A stretch of DNA of 64,000 nucleotides from Planctomycetota bacterium. Lineage in GTDB: Bacteria > Planctomycetota > Planctomycetia > Pirellulales > Lacipirellulaceae. Within the stretch, counting starts at the first letter, position 1, and each line of letters opens with the position of its first letter. The position numbers and the translations under genes are program-made. This document shows positions 7,861 through 15,749 of the stretch, in pieces. The stretch spans positions 1 to 64,000 of the forward strand of contig JAKOXH010000006.1 in the NCBI GenBank assembly GCA_029781135.1, read 5' to 3'. Under the pieces are notes generated by a model. It made no database searches. It was not told where the DNA came from and was given only the letters and a program-made list of their open reading frames with translations.

Positions 7861-8751
7861 GCTCGATTCCTTCCAGAGGCACGCCCGACATTTGAGATTT
7901 GTTGCGACGAACATTCCTGCATCCGAGGCCCGCGGCCCCTTGACAAACACGGATGCGGCTGTCCTTCGCAGACGACCCCTTCAATCCACTCTACGTGGTG
8001 CCGGGGGCTAGTCAAGGAAACAGGCGGGACAAAATCGCGGTTTTCGCTCGTTCCAGCGGCGTTTGGCATGAGATTTGGTATACCCGGCCAGAGACGAGGA
8101 CCAATACGCTGCTCGGAGCCTCCCGCAACTGGCGAACGAGAAAATGTTGTAACCATATAATTCATAAGGAGTTATTGCACCCAATCGACGCGACAGTCGA
8201 ATCGCGTTGGTGCCGGAGATTCCGGTCCAGTTGCACGGGGGAATCCGTGCCTGCCGCGTTTAACAATTCCACCGTTTTCACCCCAAGTGGCTAAGAAAAC
8301 ATGACATTTTGGCTCCTTGGGCGGAGCCCTTTGGTTTCGGGGCCGATCGTAAAGCAGATTCGGCTCTGGGTGAGGAAATCGCGGTGACTCGATGCGTTTG
8401 ATCGGTCCCACGAATGAAACAGCGAGGGATTGGAAGTGATCGATACCCGCGACATTCACCAGGATGGAACTGAGATCATATTTGTCAAAACGAATTCAAT
8501 GCGTACAGTGATTTGGAAAACAGAGCGTTTCGATGCGATCGTTTCGCAAACGTATCGGCAAGCGTCCACGTGTGAAATTCTGCGAAACGCGAATCGGTTA
8601 GCCCGTTGCGAATCATGCTCGGTTCGCTCTATAATCGTGGCCAAATAACCGTGCTTCAGATGGCTCGATTTCTTGTGGCATTATGTCCACTGGGGTGGGG
8701 TCTAGCCTGATATTCCGCTACCGCTCAACTTGCTAGGAAGAACGCGGCTCG
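7861..8751. other. 891-base gap, no supported gene
   Basis: Frames here are short and lack family features. Visible items are a GGCTCC/GGAGCC hairpin near 8311-8328, a stretch TATAAT-like at about 8155 followed by AAGGAG, and the divergent promoter region of csrA (left) and nuoI (right). A 39-residue frame from TTG 8175 after the AAGGAG is possible but unconvincing. Confidence 0.4.
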
Positions 8752-9300
8752 ATGATCAACGAGATGAAGGCTGTTTGGCCCTGGCTGGGCAATGTCGTGG
8801 AAGCGGTTTATACCGTGGCTCACGGCATGTGGGTCACGTTTCGAACATCGATTAAGACGTATCGTCCGGAACGCAAGACGTTTACCGAGCACTTTGAATA
8901 TCCCGAACTGCCGGTGCCGGTTGCGCCGCGCTATCGTGGCTTCCATCGCTTCGATCTTACCACCTGCATCGCTTGCGACCAGTGTGCCAAAGCCTGCCCG
9001 GTCGATTGCATTTACATTGGCAAGGAGCGGGTTGAGAACGGCAAAGGCTTTAAGGTTACTGGCTACACCATTGATTACACCAAGTGCATGTTTTGCGCGT
9101 TGTGCGTTGAACCTTGCCCAGTCGATTGCATTTTCATGGGGGCCACGCACGATATGAGCTGCTACAGTCGCGATGGCTGCATCGTCGACTTCTCGCGGCT
9201 GCCGCTGGAAGTAGCCTGGGGCAGGGCGACGCTCAACCCCACGGCCGTTGCCGACGCCAAAGTCATTACCGCACCCATACACGGCGGGCCAAATCAATAG
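8752..9300 (+). CDS. nuoI: NADH-quinone oxidoreductase subunit I
   Basis: The 182-residue protein is the ferredoxin-like subunit of respiratory complex I, which passes electrons from the peripheral arm towards the quinone site. It has two tetracysteine sites for [4Fe-4S] clusters: C72-x2-C75-x2-C78-x3-C82 and C112-x2-C115-x2-C118-x3-C122, each followed by the expected Pro. The N-terminal amphipathic stretch (WLGNVVEAVYTVAHG) fits membrane docking. The gene heads a run with nuoA, nuoC and nuoD, an order unlike the standard A-B-C-D-...-I order. A heptamer-repeat tract fills the gap to nuoA. Confidence 0.95.
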   Translation: MINEMKAVWPWLGNVVEAVYTVAHGMWVTFRTSIKTYRPERKTFTEHFEYPELPVPVAPRYRGFHRFDLTTCIACDQCAKACPVDCIYIGKERVENGKGFKVTGYTIDYTKCMFCALCVEPCPVDCIFMGATHDMSCYSRDGCIVDFSRLPLEVAWGRATLNPTAVADAKVITAPIHGGPNQ

Positions 9301-9303
9301 AAT

Positions 9304-9403
9304 AGATAGTTGATAGTGGATAGTTGTTAGTTGCAAAACCACAGCACGACGATCCGCCGATTTGCGACTATCAACTAACAACTATCAACTAACAACTAAC
9401 AAC
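9304..9403. repeat. Heptamer tract (TAGTTGA-type) with inverted arms
   Basis: The left arm (9304-9333) is made of 7-base units such as TAGTTGA and TAGTTGT; the right arm (9366-9403) has CTATCAA and CTAACAA units, the reverse complement. The tract ends 8 bases before the nuoA start, and no Shine-Dalgarno sequence is visible there. Confidence 0.85.
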
Positions 9404-9411
9404 GATCACTC

Positions 9412-10035
9412 ATGGCCACCCCAACTGCCATCGCAGCCTATGCTGCTTTGTTCGCCCTGACCGGCTTTCTGTTTCTATTTGCCAACTTGGTGCTCGGCTG
9501 GCTGGTGCGGCCGAGAATGCCCAACGTAGAGAAATTGGAAATCTACGAGTGTGGCGAGCCGACGATCGGCTCGAGCTTTGTGCAGTTCGACTTGCGGTTC
9601 TACGTCGTGGCATTGTTGTTCATCATCTTCGATGTGGAAGTGGCGTTCTTCTTTCCTTGGGCGGCGGTCTTTGGGAAAGCCACACAACTAGCGGGCGGGG
9701 CGCCTACCGCTGTGGCGGCGAATGCGGAAGCCAGCGTTTCCTATGATCTTGTCGGCAAGGCGAATGCGGCCCGATTGCGGGAACTTGGCTTACGCAATGT
9801 GCCGGTTGCCGTGAAAGATAGCAGCGAATTGCAGGCGGCGGCCCGCAGCATCGCCCGTATGTCGTTTGTCGATATCGACGTCTTTTTCGGCGTTCTTTTG
9901 GTCGGCTTCGCCTACGTTTGGAAGCGAGGCGACCTCGACTGGGTGCGGGCCCTCACGCGCGAACGTCCGCAGCCAGCCCATCGTCCGCCCGTGCCGCGGG
10001 CAATCGAACGGAGCCAGTCGATCCTCTCGGCGTAA
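9412..10035 (+). CDS. nuoA: NADH-quinone oxidoreductase subunit A, enlarged
   Basis: NuoA is a membrane subunit at the junction of the two arms of complex I. Residues 10-32 form the first helix; the signature YECGEP (45-50, with Cys47) and the block SSFVQFDLRFYVVALLFIIF with DVEVAFFFPWA follow at 54-84. The third helix is near 155-170. At 207 residues it is much longer than the usual 120-140: about 60 residues (88-150) are inserted between helices 2 and 3, and a Pro-rich tail follows residue 180. The start lies directly after a heptamer repeat. Confidence 0.92.
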   Translation: MATPTAIAAYAALFALTGFLFLFANLVLGWLVRPRMPNVEKLEIYECGEPTIGSSFVQFDLRFYVVALLFIIFDVEVAFFFPWAAVFGKATQLAGGAPTAVAANAEASVSYDLVGKANAARLRELGLRNVPVAVKDSSELQAAARSIARMSFVDIDVFFGVLLVGFAYVWKRGDLDWVRALTRERPQPAHRPPVPRAIERSQSILSA

Positions 10036-10101
10036 ACTGAAATACTGAGCAGCAGAGGTGCATCCACTGAACTTGCTTGAACCATCGTTAATGAGTTTTC
10101 C

Positions 10102-10632
10102 ATGGCAGGCCCTTCATTCGTTGACCAACTGAAATCGAAGTTCGGCGCCAAAATCGCCGGCGCTAATCTTGAGAATATCGATCCTTGGATTGAGGTGACG
10201 CCTGATGGGTTATTGGAAGTGTGCCGTCATTTGCGGAACGAACCTTCCTTGGCCTTCGACTATTTGAGCTGCATCTCAGGCGTCGATTACCTCCAGACCG
10301 ATGAAAAGAAGGCGGCGAAAAGCGAGTGGCAACCGCATACCGAGGTGGTCTATCACCTCTACAGCATGAAGCACAAGCACAGCTTGGTGCTCAAAGTTAT
10401 TTTGCCGCGTTGGAAAGACAATCAACCGGGCGACTTGCCGCAGTTGCCCAGTGTTTCCGGACTTTGGAGCACGGCCGATTGGCACGAGCGGGAAGTCTAC
10501 GATCTTTCCGGCGTGTTTTTCATCGGTCACCCGAATTTGCGGCGTATCCTGTGCCCGGAAGATTGGGTCGGCCATCCGCTCCGCAAGGATTACGAAATGC
10601 CGCTCGAGTATCATGGAATCCGGGGCAGGTAG
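10102..10632 (+). CDS. nuoC: NADH-quinone oxidoreductase subunit C
   Basis: The 176-residue protein is the 30-kDa subunit of the complex I peripheral arm. Diagnostic parts are FDYLSCISGVDYL near the N-terminus, the central VLKVILPRW strand region, DWHEREVYDLSGVFFIGHP and the C-terminal LRRILCPEDW...HPLRKDYEMP. It is not fused to nuoD, unlike in some bacteria. NuoB, which normally lies between nuoA and nuoC, is absent here. A toxin-antitoxin pair starts 44 bases downstream. Confidence 0.95.
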   Translation: MAGPSFVDQLKSKFGAKIAGANLENIDPWIEVTPDGLLEVCRHLRNEPSLAFDYLSCISGVDYLQTDEKKAAKSEWQPHTEVVYHLYSMKHKHSLVLKVILPRWKDNQPGDLPQLPSVSGLWSTADWHEREVYDLSGVFFIGHPNLRRILCPEDWVGHPLRKDYEMPLEYHGIRGR

Positions 10633-10676
10633 CTTACTTGCGGCCAATGGCAGCAAAACGCCTCGAGGTCCAAACC

Positions 10677-10904
10677 ATGTCAAACAATTCACTTACCTCA
10701 ATTCCGCCCGATCTACGGGAAGCAATCGAATCGTTCGTTGAGATCGCCGTCGATCGGCGGCTCGAGGAAATACTTGGCGATCCAGACGCAGGTTTAGAGG
10801 TCAACGAGGAATTGCATCGCAGGTTGCAGCAACAACGGCAAAGGGTGGCGAATGGGGATCGCGGCCGCTCATTGAATGACCTTGTGCGCGGGACGGATTC
10901 ATAA
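10677..10904 (+). CDS. Putative antitoxin of a RelE/ParE-type pair
   Basis: ATG 10677 has a GAGG site 8 bases upstream and gives 75 residues beginning MSNNSLTSIPPDLREAIESF; an in-frame ATG at 10647 is the alternative. The protein is helical and charged (DRRLEEILGDPD, NEELHRRLQQQRQRVANGD) with no folded enzyme motif, as expected for an antitoxin that wraps its toxin. The toxin gene starts 2 bases after its stop, so the genes are translationally coupled. The pair lies between nuoC and nuoD on the same strand. Identity rests mainly on the partner. Confidence 0.75.
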   Translation: MSNNSLTSIPPDLREAIESFVEIAVDRRLEEILGDPDAGLEVNEELHRRLQQQRQRVANGDRGRSLNDLVRGTDS

Positions 10905-10906
10905 TT

Positions 10907-11176
10907 GTGAATGAGTACGAAGTTCGTTTCATCGATGCGGCGGCTGATGAATTTCAGCGACTCGACGCCGTCGTTCAGCGGCGGCTCGTTCGTCGCCTGA
11001 ATTGGTTGAAGGTGAACCTGGACGCGATCACTCCCGAACCTTTGACTGGCGGATTTTCCGGCCTGTTTAAGTTGCGTGCCGGCGACTATCGAGCCATTTA
11101 TGAATTGGTGCGAGAAGAGCGCATCATCATGGTTCATATGGTGGGCCATCGCAAGGATATTTATCGGAGACAATGA
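10907..11176 (+). CDS. RelE/ParE-superfamily toxin
   Basis: GTG 10907 starts an 89-residue protein of the RelE/ParE fold: EYEVRFIDAAADEF, a long helix (RLDAVVQRRLVRRLNWLK), then the conserved strand GLFKLRAGDYRAIYELV and the C-terminal MVHMVGHRKDIYRR, with the catalytic-region Arg and His-Arg residues in place. Such proteins cleave ribosome-bound mRNA (RelE) or poison gyrase (ParE); sequence alone does not separate these. The gene overlaps nothing and nuoD starts 4 bases later, so the toxin is probably transcribed with the respiratory operon unless it has its own promoter. Confidence 0.88.
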   Translation: MNEYEVRFIDAAADEFQRLDAVVQRRLVRRLNWLKVNLDAITPEPLTGGFSGLFKLRAGDYRAIYELVREERIIMVHMVGHRKDIYRRQ

Positions 11177-11180
11177 AGCC

Positions 11181-12386
11181 ATGCATGCCACGGTGGAAGA
11201 CCCGCGCATCATCGAGTTCGACGTTCGCACCGACGAAATGCTCGTCAACATGGGCCCTCAGCACCCCAGCACGCACGGCGTATTGCGGCTCGTGCTGCGG
11301 ACCGATGGTGAAATCGTGTCCGAGGTCGTGCCGCATATCGGCTACCTGCATCGCTGCGCGGAAAAGATCGGTGAGAACCTCACGCCGCGGCAGTGGATCC
11401 CCTACACCGACCGGATGGACTATCTGGCCGGTATGAACATGAACCTCGGCTGGGCGCTCACCATCGAAAAGCTGATGGGTTACCGCGTGCCGGAGCGCGG
11501 CCGACACTTGCGCGTGCTCATTTCCGAACTGAACCGCATCGCCAGCCATTTGGTCGCAATGGGGGCCTACGGCCTCGACCTTGGTACATTCAGCCCGTTT
11601 CTCTACGCCTTCCGCGAGCGCGAGAAAATCCTCGACTTATTCGAGGCCGCCTGCGGCGCTCGGCTCACGTATAGCTACATCACGCCCGGCGGCGCCACAG
11701 CCGATCTGCCGCGAGGTTGGCTGCAAAAGTGCGAGGAATTCCTCGACCAATTCATGCCGATTATCGAGGAGTATCACACGCTGCTTACCACTAATTCAAT
11801 TTTCGTTAAGCGAACGGCCGGTATCGGCGTAATGTCGCCGCAAATGGCGATCGACTTTGGCACAAGCGGCCCGGTGCTCCGCGGCAGTGGAGTCGATCAC
11901 GACATGCGGCGTGACGGCGAGGAAATCTACACGTCGATGTACGACGGCTATGCCTTTGAAGTCGTATGCGAGCGCAATGGGCACTACCCGCGCGATCACA
12001 AGTATCCGCCCGTGCCGCATGAGGCCGTGCTCGGCGACTGCTGGCACCGGTTCTACGTGCGGATGCTCGAGGTCGTGCAGAGCGTCGATTTATGTCGGCA
12101 GGCAATTGACCGTTACAGCATGTCCACCGGTAGCCACGGCGAGCCAATGAAACTCACCGCGAAACTGCCCAAGGGCGAGTGCTACCTGGAAACCGAAGCC
12201 CCCAAGGGCCAGATGGGCTTTTACATCGTTAGCTCGGGCGATTCGATTCCGTGGCGGACCCGCGCTCGTAGCAGCAGTTTCTGCAATCTGTCGGTCACGA
12301 ATGCGCTGTGCCGCGGCTGCCTGATTGCCGATATTCCGGCCATCGTCGGTTCGCTCGATATCGTGATGGGCGAAATCGACCGGTAA
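11181..12386 (+). CDS. nuoD: NADH-quinone oxidoreductase subunit D
   Basis: The 49-kDa subunit helps to form the quinone-binding pocket of complex I. ATG 11181 gives 401 residues, the usual size; longer frames into the toxin gene are spurious. Signature regions are MGPQHPSTHGVLR with the pocket His residues, GYLHRCAEKIGEN, ITPGGATADLPRGW, GSGVDHDMRR and GDCWHRFYVRMLEV, ending SLDIVMGEIDR. The stop is followed by a CTCTCCC-type palindromic repeat that could end the transcript. No further nuo genes follow. Confidence 0.96.
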   Translation: MHATVEDPRIIEFDVRTDEMLVNMGPQHPSTHGVLRLVLRTDGEIVSEVVPHIGYLHRCAEKIGENLTPRQWIPYTDRMDYLAGMNMNLGWALTIEKLMGYRVPERGRHLRVLISELNRIASHLVAMGAYGLDLGTFSPFLYAFREREKILDLFEAACGARLTYSYITPGGATADLPRGWLQKCEEFLDQFMPIIEEYHTLLTTNSIFVKRTAGIGVMSPQMAIDFGTSGPVLRGSGVDHDMRRDGEEIYTSMYDGYAFEVVCERNGHYPRDHKYPPVPHEAVLGDCWHRFYVRMLEVVQSVDLCRQAIDRYSMSTGSHGEPMKLTAKLPKGECYLETEAPKGQMGFYIVSSGDSIPWRTRARSSSFCNLSVTNALCRGCLIADIPAIVGSLDIVMGEIDR

Positions 12387-12394
12387 GCGCTTCT

Positions 12395-12427
12395 CCCTCT
12401 CCCTTTGGGAGAGGGCCGGGGTGAGGG
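12395..12427. repeat. CTCTCCC/GGGAGAGGGCCGGGGTGAGGG palindrome, copy 1
   Basis: A hairpin-forming unit starting CCCTCTCCC and continuing GGGAGAGGGCCGGGGTGAGGG. Near-identical copies lie at 27106-27138 and 41083-41115, with a diverged copy inside addA (24277-24309). Here it sits just after nuoD in the convergent gap with gmd. Confidence 0.85.
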
Positions 12428-12448
12428 TTCACAAGGGGACGGCATCCA

Positions 12449-13510
12449 TCACTTCGCCTTAACCGCCGCCATATCGCCTTCAACCATCAGCTTCACGAGT
12501 CCTTCGAACGTCACGGTCGGCTTCCAGCCCAGTTTCTTGCGCGCGTAACTGGCGTCTCCCAGCATAAGATCGACTTCGGCCGGGCGGAAGTAACGTGGAT
12601 CGATCCGTACTCGTTCTTTGCCATCCGCATCGACACCAGCTTCCTTGAGCCCCTCGCCGCGCCACTTGATCGGCAAGCCGGCCAACTCGAATGCCAACTC
12701 GCAGAACTCGCGCACCGAGTGCGATTCACCCGTGGCAATCACATAGTCATCGGGTTCAGGGGCTTGCATCATCATCCACATCGCCTGCACGTAGTCGGCC
12801 GCGTATCCCCAGTCGCGCCGCGCCGCCAGATTGCCCAAGTAGAGGCAGTCCTGCAGGCCGGCCCGAATCCGCGCCACGGCCCGCGTGATTTTTCGCGTGA
12901 CAAATGTCTCGCCGCGCCGCGGCGATTCATGATTGAACATAATGCCGTTCACCGCGAACAGACCATACGACTCGCGATAATTCCGCGTCGCGGCAAACGC
13001 GAACGCTTTGGCACAGGCATACGGGCTACGCGGGTAAAACGGCGTGCGCTCTGTCTGTGGCGTCTCCACCGCCTTCCCGTACATTTCCGACGACGATGCC
13101 TGATAGAACCGGCATTGAAGGTCGCTCTCGCGAATCGCTTCGAGCAGCCGTATGCAGCCGAGCCCTGTGATTTCCGACGTGTATTCGGGGATATCAAAGC
13201 TTACGCGCACATGCGATTGAGCACCCAGGTTATAAATCTCATCAGGGCGAATCGTCTTCACCAACTGATCGAGCGACGAACCATCGGCCAGATCCCCATA
13301 CTCCAACCGTAAGCGTACATCATCATCGTGCGGGTCTTGATAGATGTGATCGATGCGGGCCGTGTTGAACGACGACGACCGCCGCACCATGCCATGCACT
13401 TCGTACCCCTTGCCGAGCAGCAACTCGGCCAGGTACGAACCGTCCTGCCCGGTGATGCCCGTTACCAGCGCCCGCTTGCCGTTCTTCGGTGGATAAGAAA
13501 TCTTTGTCAC
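12449..13510 (-). CDS. gmd: GDP-mannose 4,6-dehydratase
   Basis: The 353-residue short-chain dehydrogenase converts GDP-mannose to GDP-4-keto-6-deoxymannose, a precursor of fucose, rhamnose and related sugars of surface polysaccharides. The NADP-binding motif is GITGQDG (18-24), followed by [18 protein letters not shown], the active-site segment SSSEMYGK and the catalytic YACAK (Tyr-x3-Lys). [16 protein letters not shown] is a family hallmark. The gene is isolated, on the minus strand, converging on nuoD. Partner genes such as fucose synthase are not in the window. Confidence 0.95.
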   Translation of the reverse strand: MTKISYPPKNGKRALVTGITGQDGSYLAELLLGKGYEVHGMVRRSSSFNTARIDHIYQDPHDDDVRLRLEYGDLADGSSLDQLVKTIRPDEIYNLGAQSHVRVSFDIPEYTSEITGLGCIRLLEAIRESDLQCRFYQASSSEMYGKAVETPQTERTPFYPRSPYACAKAFAFAATRNYRESYGLFAVNGIMFNHESPRRGETFVTRKITRAVARIRAGLQDCLYLGNLAARRDWGYAADYVQAMWMMMQAPEPDDYVIATGESHSVREFCELAFELAGLPIKWRGEGLKEAGVDADGKERVRIDPRYFRPAEVDLMLGDASYARKKLGWKPTVTFEGLVKLMVEGDMAAVKAK

Positions 13511-13809
13511 GCGAATAGTTTATTGAATCGAAGGACGCACGCAAAGGCGCCAAGGCGCAAATAGAACCAGCAGTCGCCCGCGGCTGCCCGGATAGACTCG
13601 AATACGGGAGAAGACCATCTGCGAAAATCTCCGACATCGGCGGATTAATCACTGCATACGGGATCACCAGCAAGGCAACATGGGGATCGGGTACGAATCC
13701 GTCTGCGAGAGGAACTCCAAATCATTACGTCTCGCCGTGTGGCCCACCTCGGAGCAGGCACTACTTATGTCTCTTTGCGCCTTCGCGCCTTTGCGTGAGT
13801 CGCACAATA
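13511..13809. repeat. Gap with inverted 23-base repeats
   Basis: The gap between gmd and the sulfatase contains ACGCAAAGGCGC-type units at 13539-13561 and, inverted, at 13774-13796; they match at 22 of 23 positions. About 210 bases between them hold no supported gene. The pair could form a long stem or mark a small inserted segment. Confidence 0.65.
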
Positions 13810-15357
13810 TCACTTCCCTGGCTCAGGCACCTGAAGTTCCGCGCGCAGCCGCTCAAGTTCGGCGGTCATTTCAGCCTGCTCTTTCACGTACTCCGGTTTG
13901 CCGTACACGTTTACCAGTTCGTGCGGGTCCTTTTCCAAATCGTACAATTCCCACTCGCCTAATGTGTAAAAATGAATCAACTTGGTCCGCCCGTTCGTCA
14001 CGCCCTCGTGTTTGGCAACGTGGTGGTCGGCATCCTTATCCTCGTAAAAGTGGTAATAAAACGACTTTCGCCAAACCGCCGGCACGTCGCCCTTTAATAG
14101 CGGCGCGAAGCTGCGCCCCTGCATTTCTGGCGGGATACCGGCCCCCGCGGCCTCGAGAAAAGTCTCCGCGAAGTCGACGTTCGATACGATATGGTCTTCG
14201 ACCGTGCCGGGCCGCGTCGTGCCGGGCCACCGCACGACGAGCGGCGTACGCAGCGATTCCTCGTACATAAACCGCTTGTCGAACCAGCCGTGCTCGCCGA
14301 GGTAAAAACCTTGGTCGCTCGTGTAAACGACAATCGTGTTTTTCGCCAACCCCTGGTCGTCGAGATACTTCAGCAACTTGCCGACGCTGTCGTCGACCGA
14401 TTCGACGCAGGCCAAGTAATCCTTCAGATACAGTTGGTACAGCCACCGCGTGCGGTCAGCATTTTGAGCTTTGGCCGCCTTAAACTCTTCCCAACGCGGG
14501 TCAATGAATTTTTCCCACGCGGCACGCGCGGGGTCATCCATCCGTTTGAAGAGAAACTCGCGGGCTGGGCTCGATTTCGCTCGAATTTTTACGTCCGTCG
14601 CCAGCGCCATCTGGCTAATTCGCATATCGGCCTTATGGGCCGCCGTGCCGCGCGTGGCATAATCATCAAATAGTGTGGCGGGTTCCGAAAACTTCCTATC
14701 GCGCCAAGCGGCCAGTTTTGCCGGCGACGGCTCCCACGGCCGGTGCGGCGCCTTGTGCTGCACCATCAGGGCGAACGGTCGCTGCCGATCGCGCTTGTGT
14801 TCGAGCCAATCGAGCGCCTCATCCGTGATGATTTCCGTCACGTATCCCGGCATCGATCGCCGACCGGCCGCCGTGATGAAGTCTGGCCGATAATACTGGC
14901 CTTGCCCCGGCAGAATTTCCCAGTAATCGAAGCCGGTCGGATCGGTCACCAGGTGCCACTTGCCGACAATGGCCGTTTGATATCCGACTTGCTGAAGCAA
15001 CTTTGGAAATGTTACTTGGCTGCCGTCAAATTTGCCCCGCACGTTGTCGTAAAAACCATTCTTGTGGCTGTACTTCCCGGTGAGAATGCAAGCTCGGCTG
15101 GGGCCGCACAACGAATTGGTCACATAACAGCGGTCGAACCGCACGCCCTCTTTTGCGATCCGATCGATATTCGGCGTTTGGTTCAATCCGCCGCCATAGC
15201 AACTCACCGCCGGATAGGCATGGTCGTCGCTCATGATGAACAAAATATTCGGCCGCCGCGGCTCGGCAAACGTGGCAGTCGCAAATAGAAATGCGACGAG
15301 ATATATCCAGCCACCATTTCGGATCGCGGATTGCGGATTGCGGATTCGCCAATTCAT
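13810..15357 (-). CDS. Secreted arylsulfatase-like protein
   Basis: The 515-residue protein belongs to the type I sulfatases, which planctomycetes use to desulfate algal polysaccharides. It has the metal site NILFIMSDDHA, the formylglycine motif CGPSR (Cys converted to formylglycine), TGKYSHKNG, and late DQGFYLGEHGWFDKRFMYEESLR. A signal segment (GWIYLVAFLFATATFA) precedes AEPRRPN. The likely start is ATG 15357; a longer frame to 15468 would run through the tRNA-Leu gene and is rejected. The first dozen codons (NWRIRNPQSAIRN) are encoded by heptamer repeat sequence, so the leader has been extended or replaced. C-terminal region ends in a Glu-rich helix. Confidence 0.92.
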   Translation of the reverse strand: MNWRIRNPQSAIRNGGWIYLVAFLFATATFAEPRRPNILFIMSDDHAYPAVSCYGGGLNQTPNIDRIAKEGVRFDRCYVTNSLCGPSRACILTGKYSHKNGFYDNVRGKFDGSQVTFPKLLQQVGYQTAIVGKWHLVTDPTGFDYWEILPGQGQYYRPDFITAAGRRSMPGYVTEIITDEALDWLEHKRDRQRPFALMVQHKAPHRPWEPSPAKLAAWRDRKFSEPATLFDDYATRGTAAHKADMRISQMALATDVKIRAKSSPAREFLFKRMDDPARAAWEKFIDPRWEEFKAAKAQNADRTRWLYQLYLKDYLACVESVDDSVGKLLKYLDDQGLAKNTIVVYTSDQGFYLGEHGWFDKRFMYEESLRTPLVVRWPGTTRPGTVEDHIVSNVDFAETFLEAAGAGIPPEMQGRSFAPLLKGDVPAVWRKSFYYHFYEDKDADHHVAKHEGVTNGRTKLIHFYTLGEWELYDLEKDPHELVNVYGKPEYVKEQAEMTAELERLRAELQVPEPGK

Positions 15358-15410
15358 AGGGCGCTTGCGACTCCAATCCGAAATCCGAATTCCCGAATCC
15401 GCAATCAAAA
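15311..15410. repeat. Heptamer tract (GGATTGC-type), overlaps sulfatase start
   Basis: Seven-base units GGATCGC, GGATTGC and GGATTCG run about 15320-15348, and inverted AATCCGA/AATCCGC units run about 15374-15409. The left arm is translated as part of the sulfatase N-terminus; the right arm abuts tRNA-Leu. The same word occurs at 43675-43759. Confidence 0.8.
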
Positions 15411-15412
15411 AC

Positions 15413-15496
15413 TGCCGCTGGAGGGAGTTGAACCCCCACCCACTTACGTGGACATGGACCTGAACCATGCGCGTCTGCCAATTCCGCCACAGCGGC
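15413..15496 (-). tRNA. trnL: tRNA-Leu (CAG)
   Basis: An 84-base class II tRNA on the minus strand: acceptor GCCGCTG pairs with CAGCGGC, discriminator A, anticodon stem CATGG/CCATG with loop TTCAGGT (anticodon CAG), a variable arm (TCCACGTAAGTGG) and T-loop GTTCAACTC. No CCA is encoded. Confidence 0.95.
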
Positions 15497-15550
15497 GCGG
15501 TGACGCAATTGTAGCATCAACCGGTCTCATTGGCCAAGCGGTCATCAGTA

Positions 15551-15570
15551 GGTCGGGCTTTAGCCTGACC
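15551..15570. repeat. GGTCGGGCTTTAGCCTGACC palindrome
   Basis: Copy of a short dispersed palindrome (GGTCAGGCTTTAGCCTGACC); other copies lie at 42216-42235 (diverged), 47008-47025, 47035-47054 and 47094-47113. Confidence 0.8.
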
Positions 15571-15576
15571 GTAGTA

Positions 15577-15636
15577 GTAGGGTGGGCACCGTCCACCAAG
15601 GCGCTGCATCTTGTGGTGGGCGGTGCCCACCCTACT
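15577..15636. repeat. 60-base palindrome (GTAGGGTGGGCACC-type), copy 1
   Basis: The unit starts GTAGGGTGGGCACCG and ends GGTGCCCACCCTAC, with a short loop. A second 60-base copy lies at 27557-27616. It forms one strong hairpin and lies in a gene-free gap. Confidence 0.85.
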
Positions 15637-15675
15637 GAGTCCTCAGCACTGCCACTTATCCGGCCATGCGCCAAC

Positions 15676-15712
15676 AAAAAAACCGCTGCAGCGGAACACT
15701 CCCCTGCAGCGG
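15676..15712 (-). terminator. Rho-independent terminator of the DUF1559 gene
   Basis: CCGCTGCAG (15683-15691) pairs with CTGCAGCGG (15704-15712). On the minus strand the stem is followed by a run of T (15676-15682). It lies 37 bases after the DUF1559 stop codon. Confidence 0.85.
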
Positions 15713-15749
15713 CAAAATTTTTCAAATTGAATCCTTGCCCAGTCACCTA

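Noticed and set aside
7639..7950. A 103-residue CsrA with a 30-residue N-terminal extension
   Set aside because: CsrA proteins start at MLVLSR, and the ribosome-binding site is placed for ATG 7860.
8430..8648. A 72-residue + strand frame before nuoI
   Set aside because: It lacks a ribosome-binding site, domain features and a neighbour that would explain it; likely part of the promoter region.
11076..11180. A start for nuoD at 11076 giving 436 residues
   Set aside because: The extension overlaps the toxin gene in another frame and is not NuoD-like; ATG 11181 gives the usual length.
12719..13312. A 197-codon + strand frame opposite gmd
   Set aside because: Arg/His-rich antisense frame without motifs; gmd on the minus strand is complete.
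15358..15468. An upstream ATG at 15468 for the sulfatase
   Set aside because: The frame would pass through the tRNA-Leu gene, a stable RNA gene; signal-peptide placement supports ATG 15357.
15571..15580. A GTAGTAGTAG microsatellite at the edge of the 60-base palindrome
   Set aside because: Only three and a third units; it is the junction between two dispersed palindromes rather than a separate tandem repeat.
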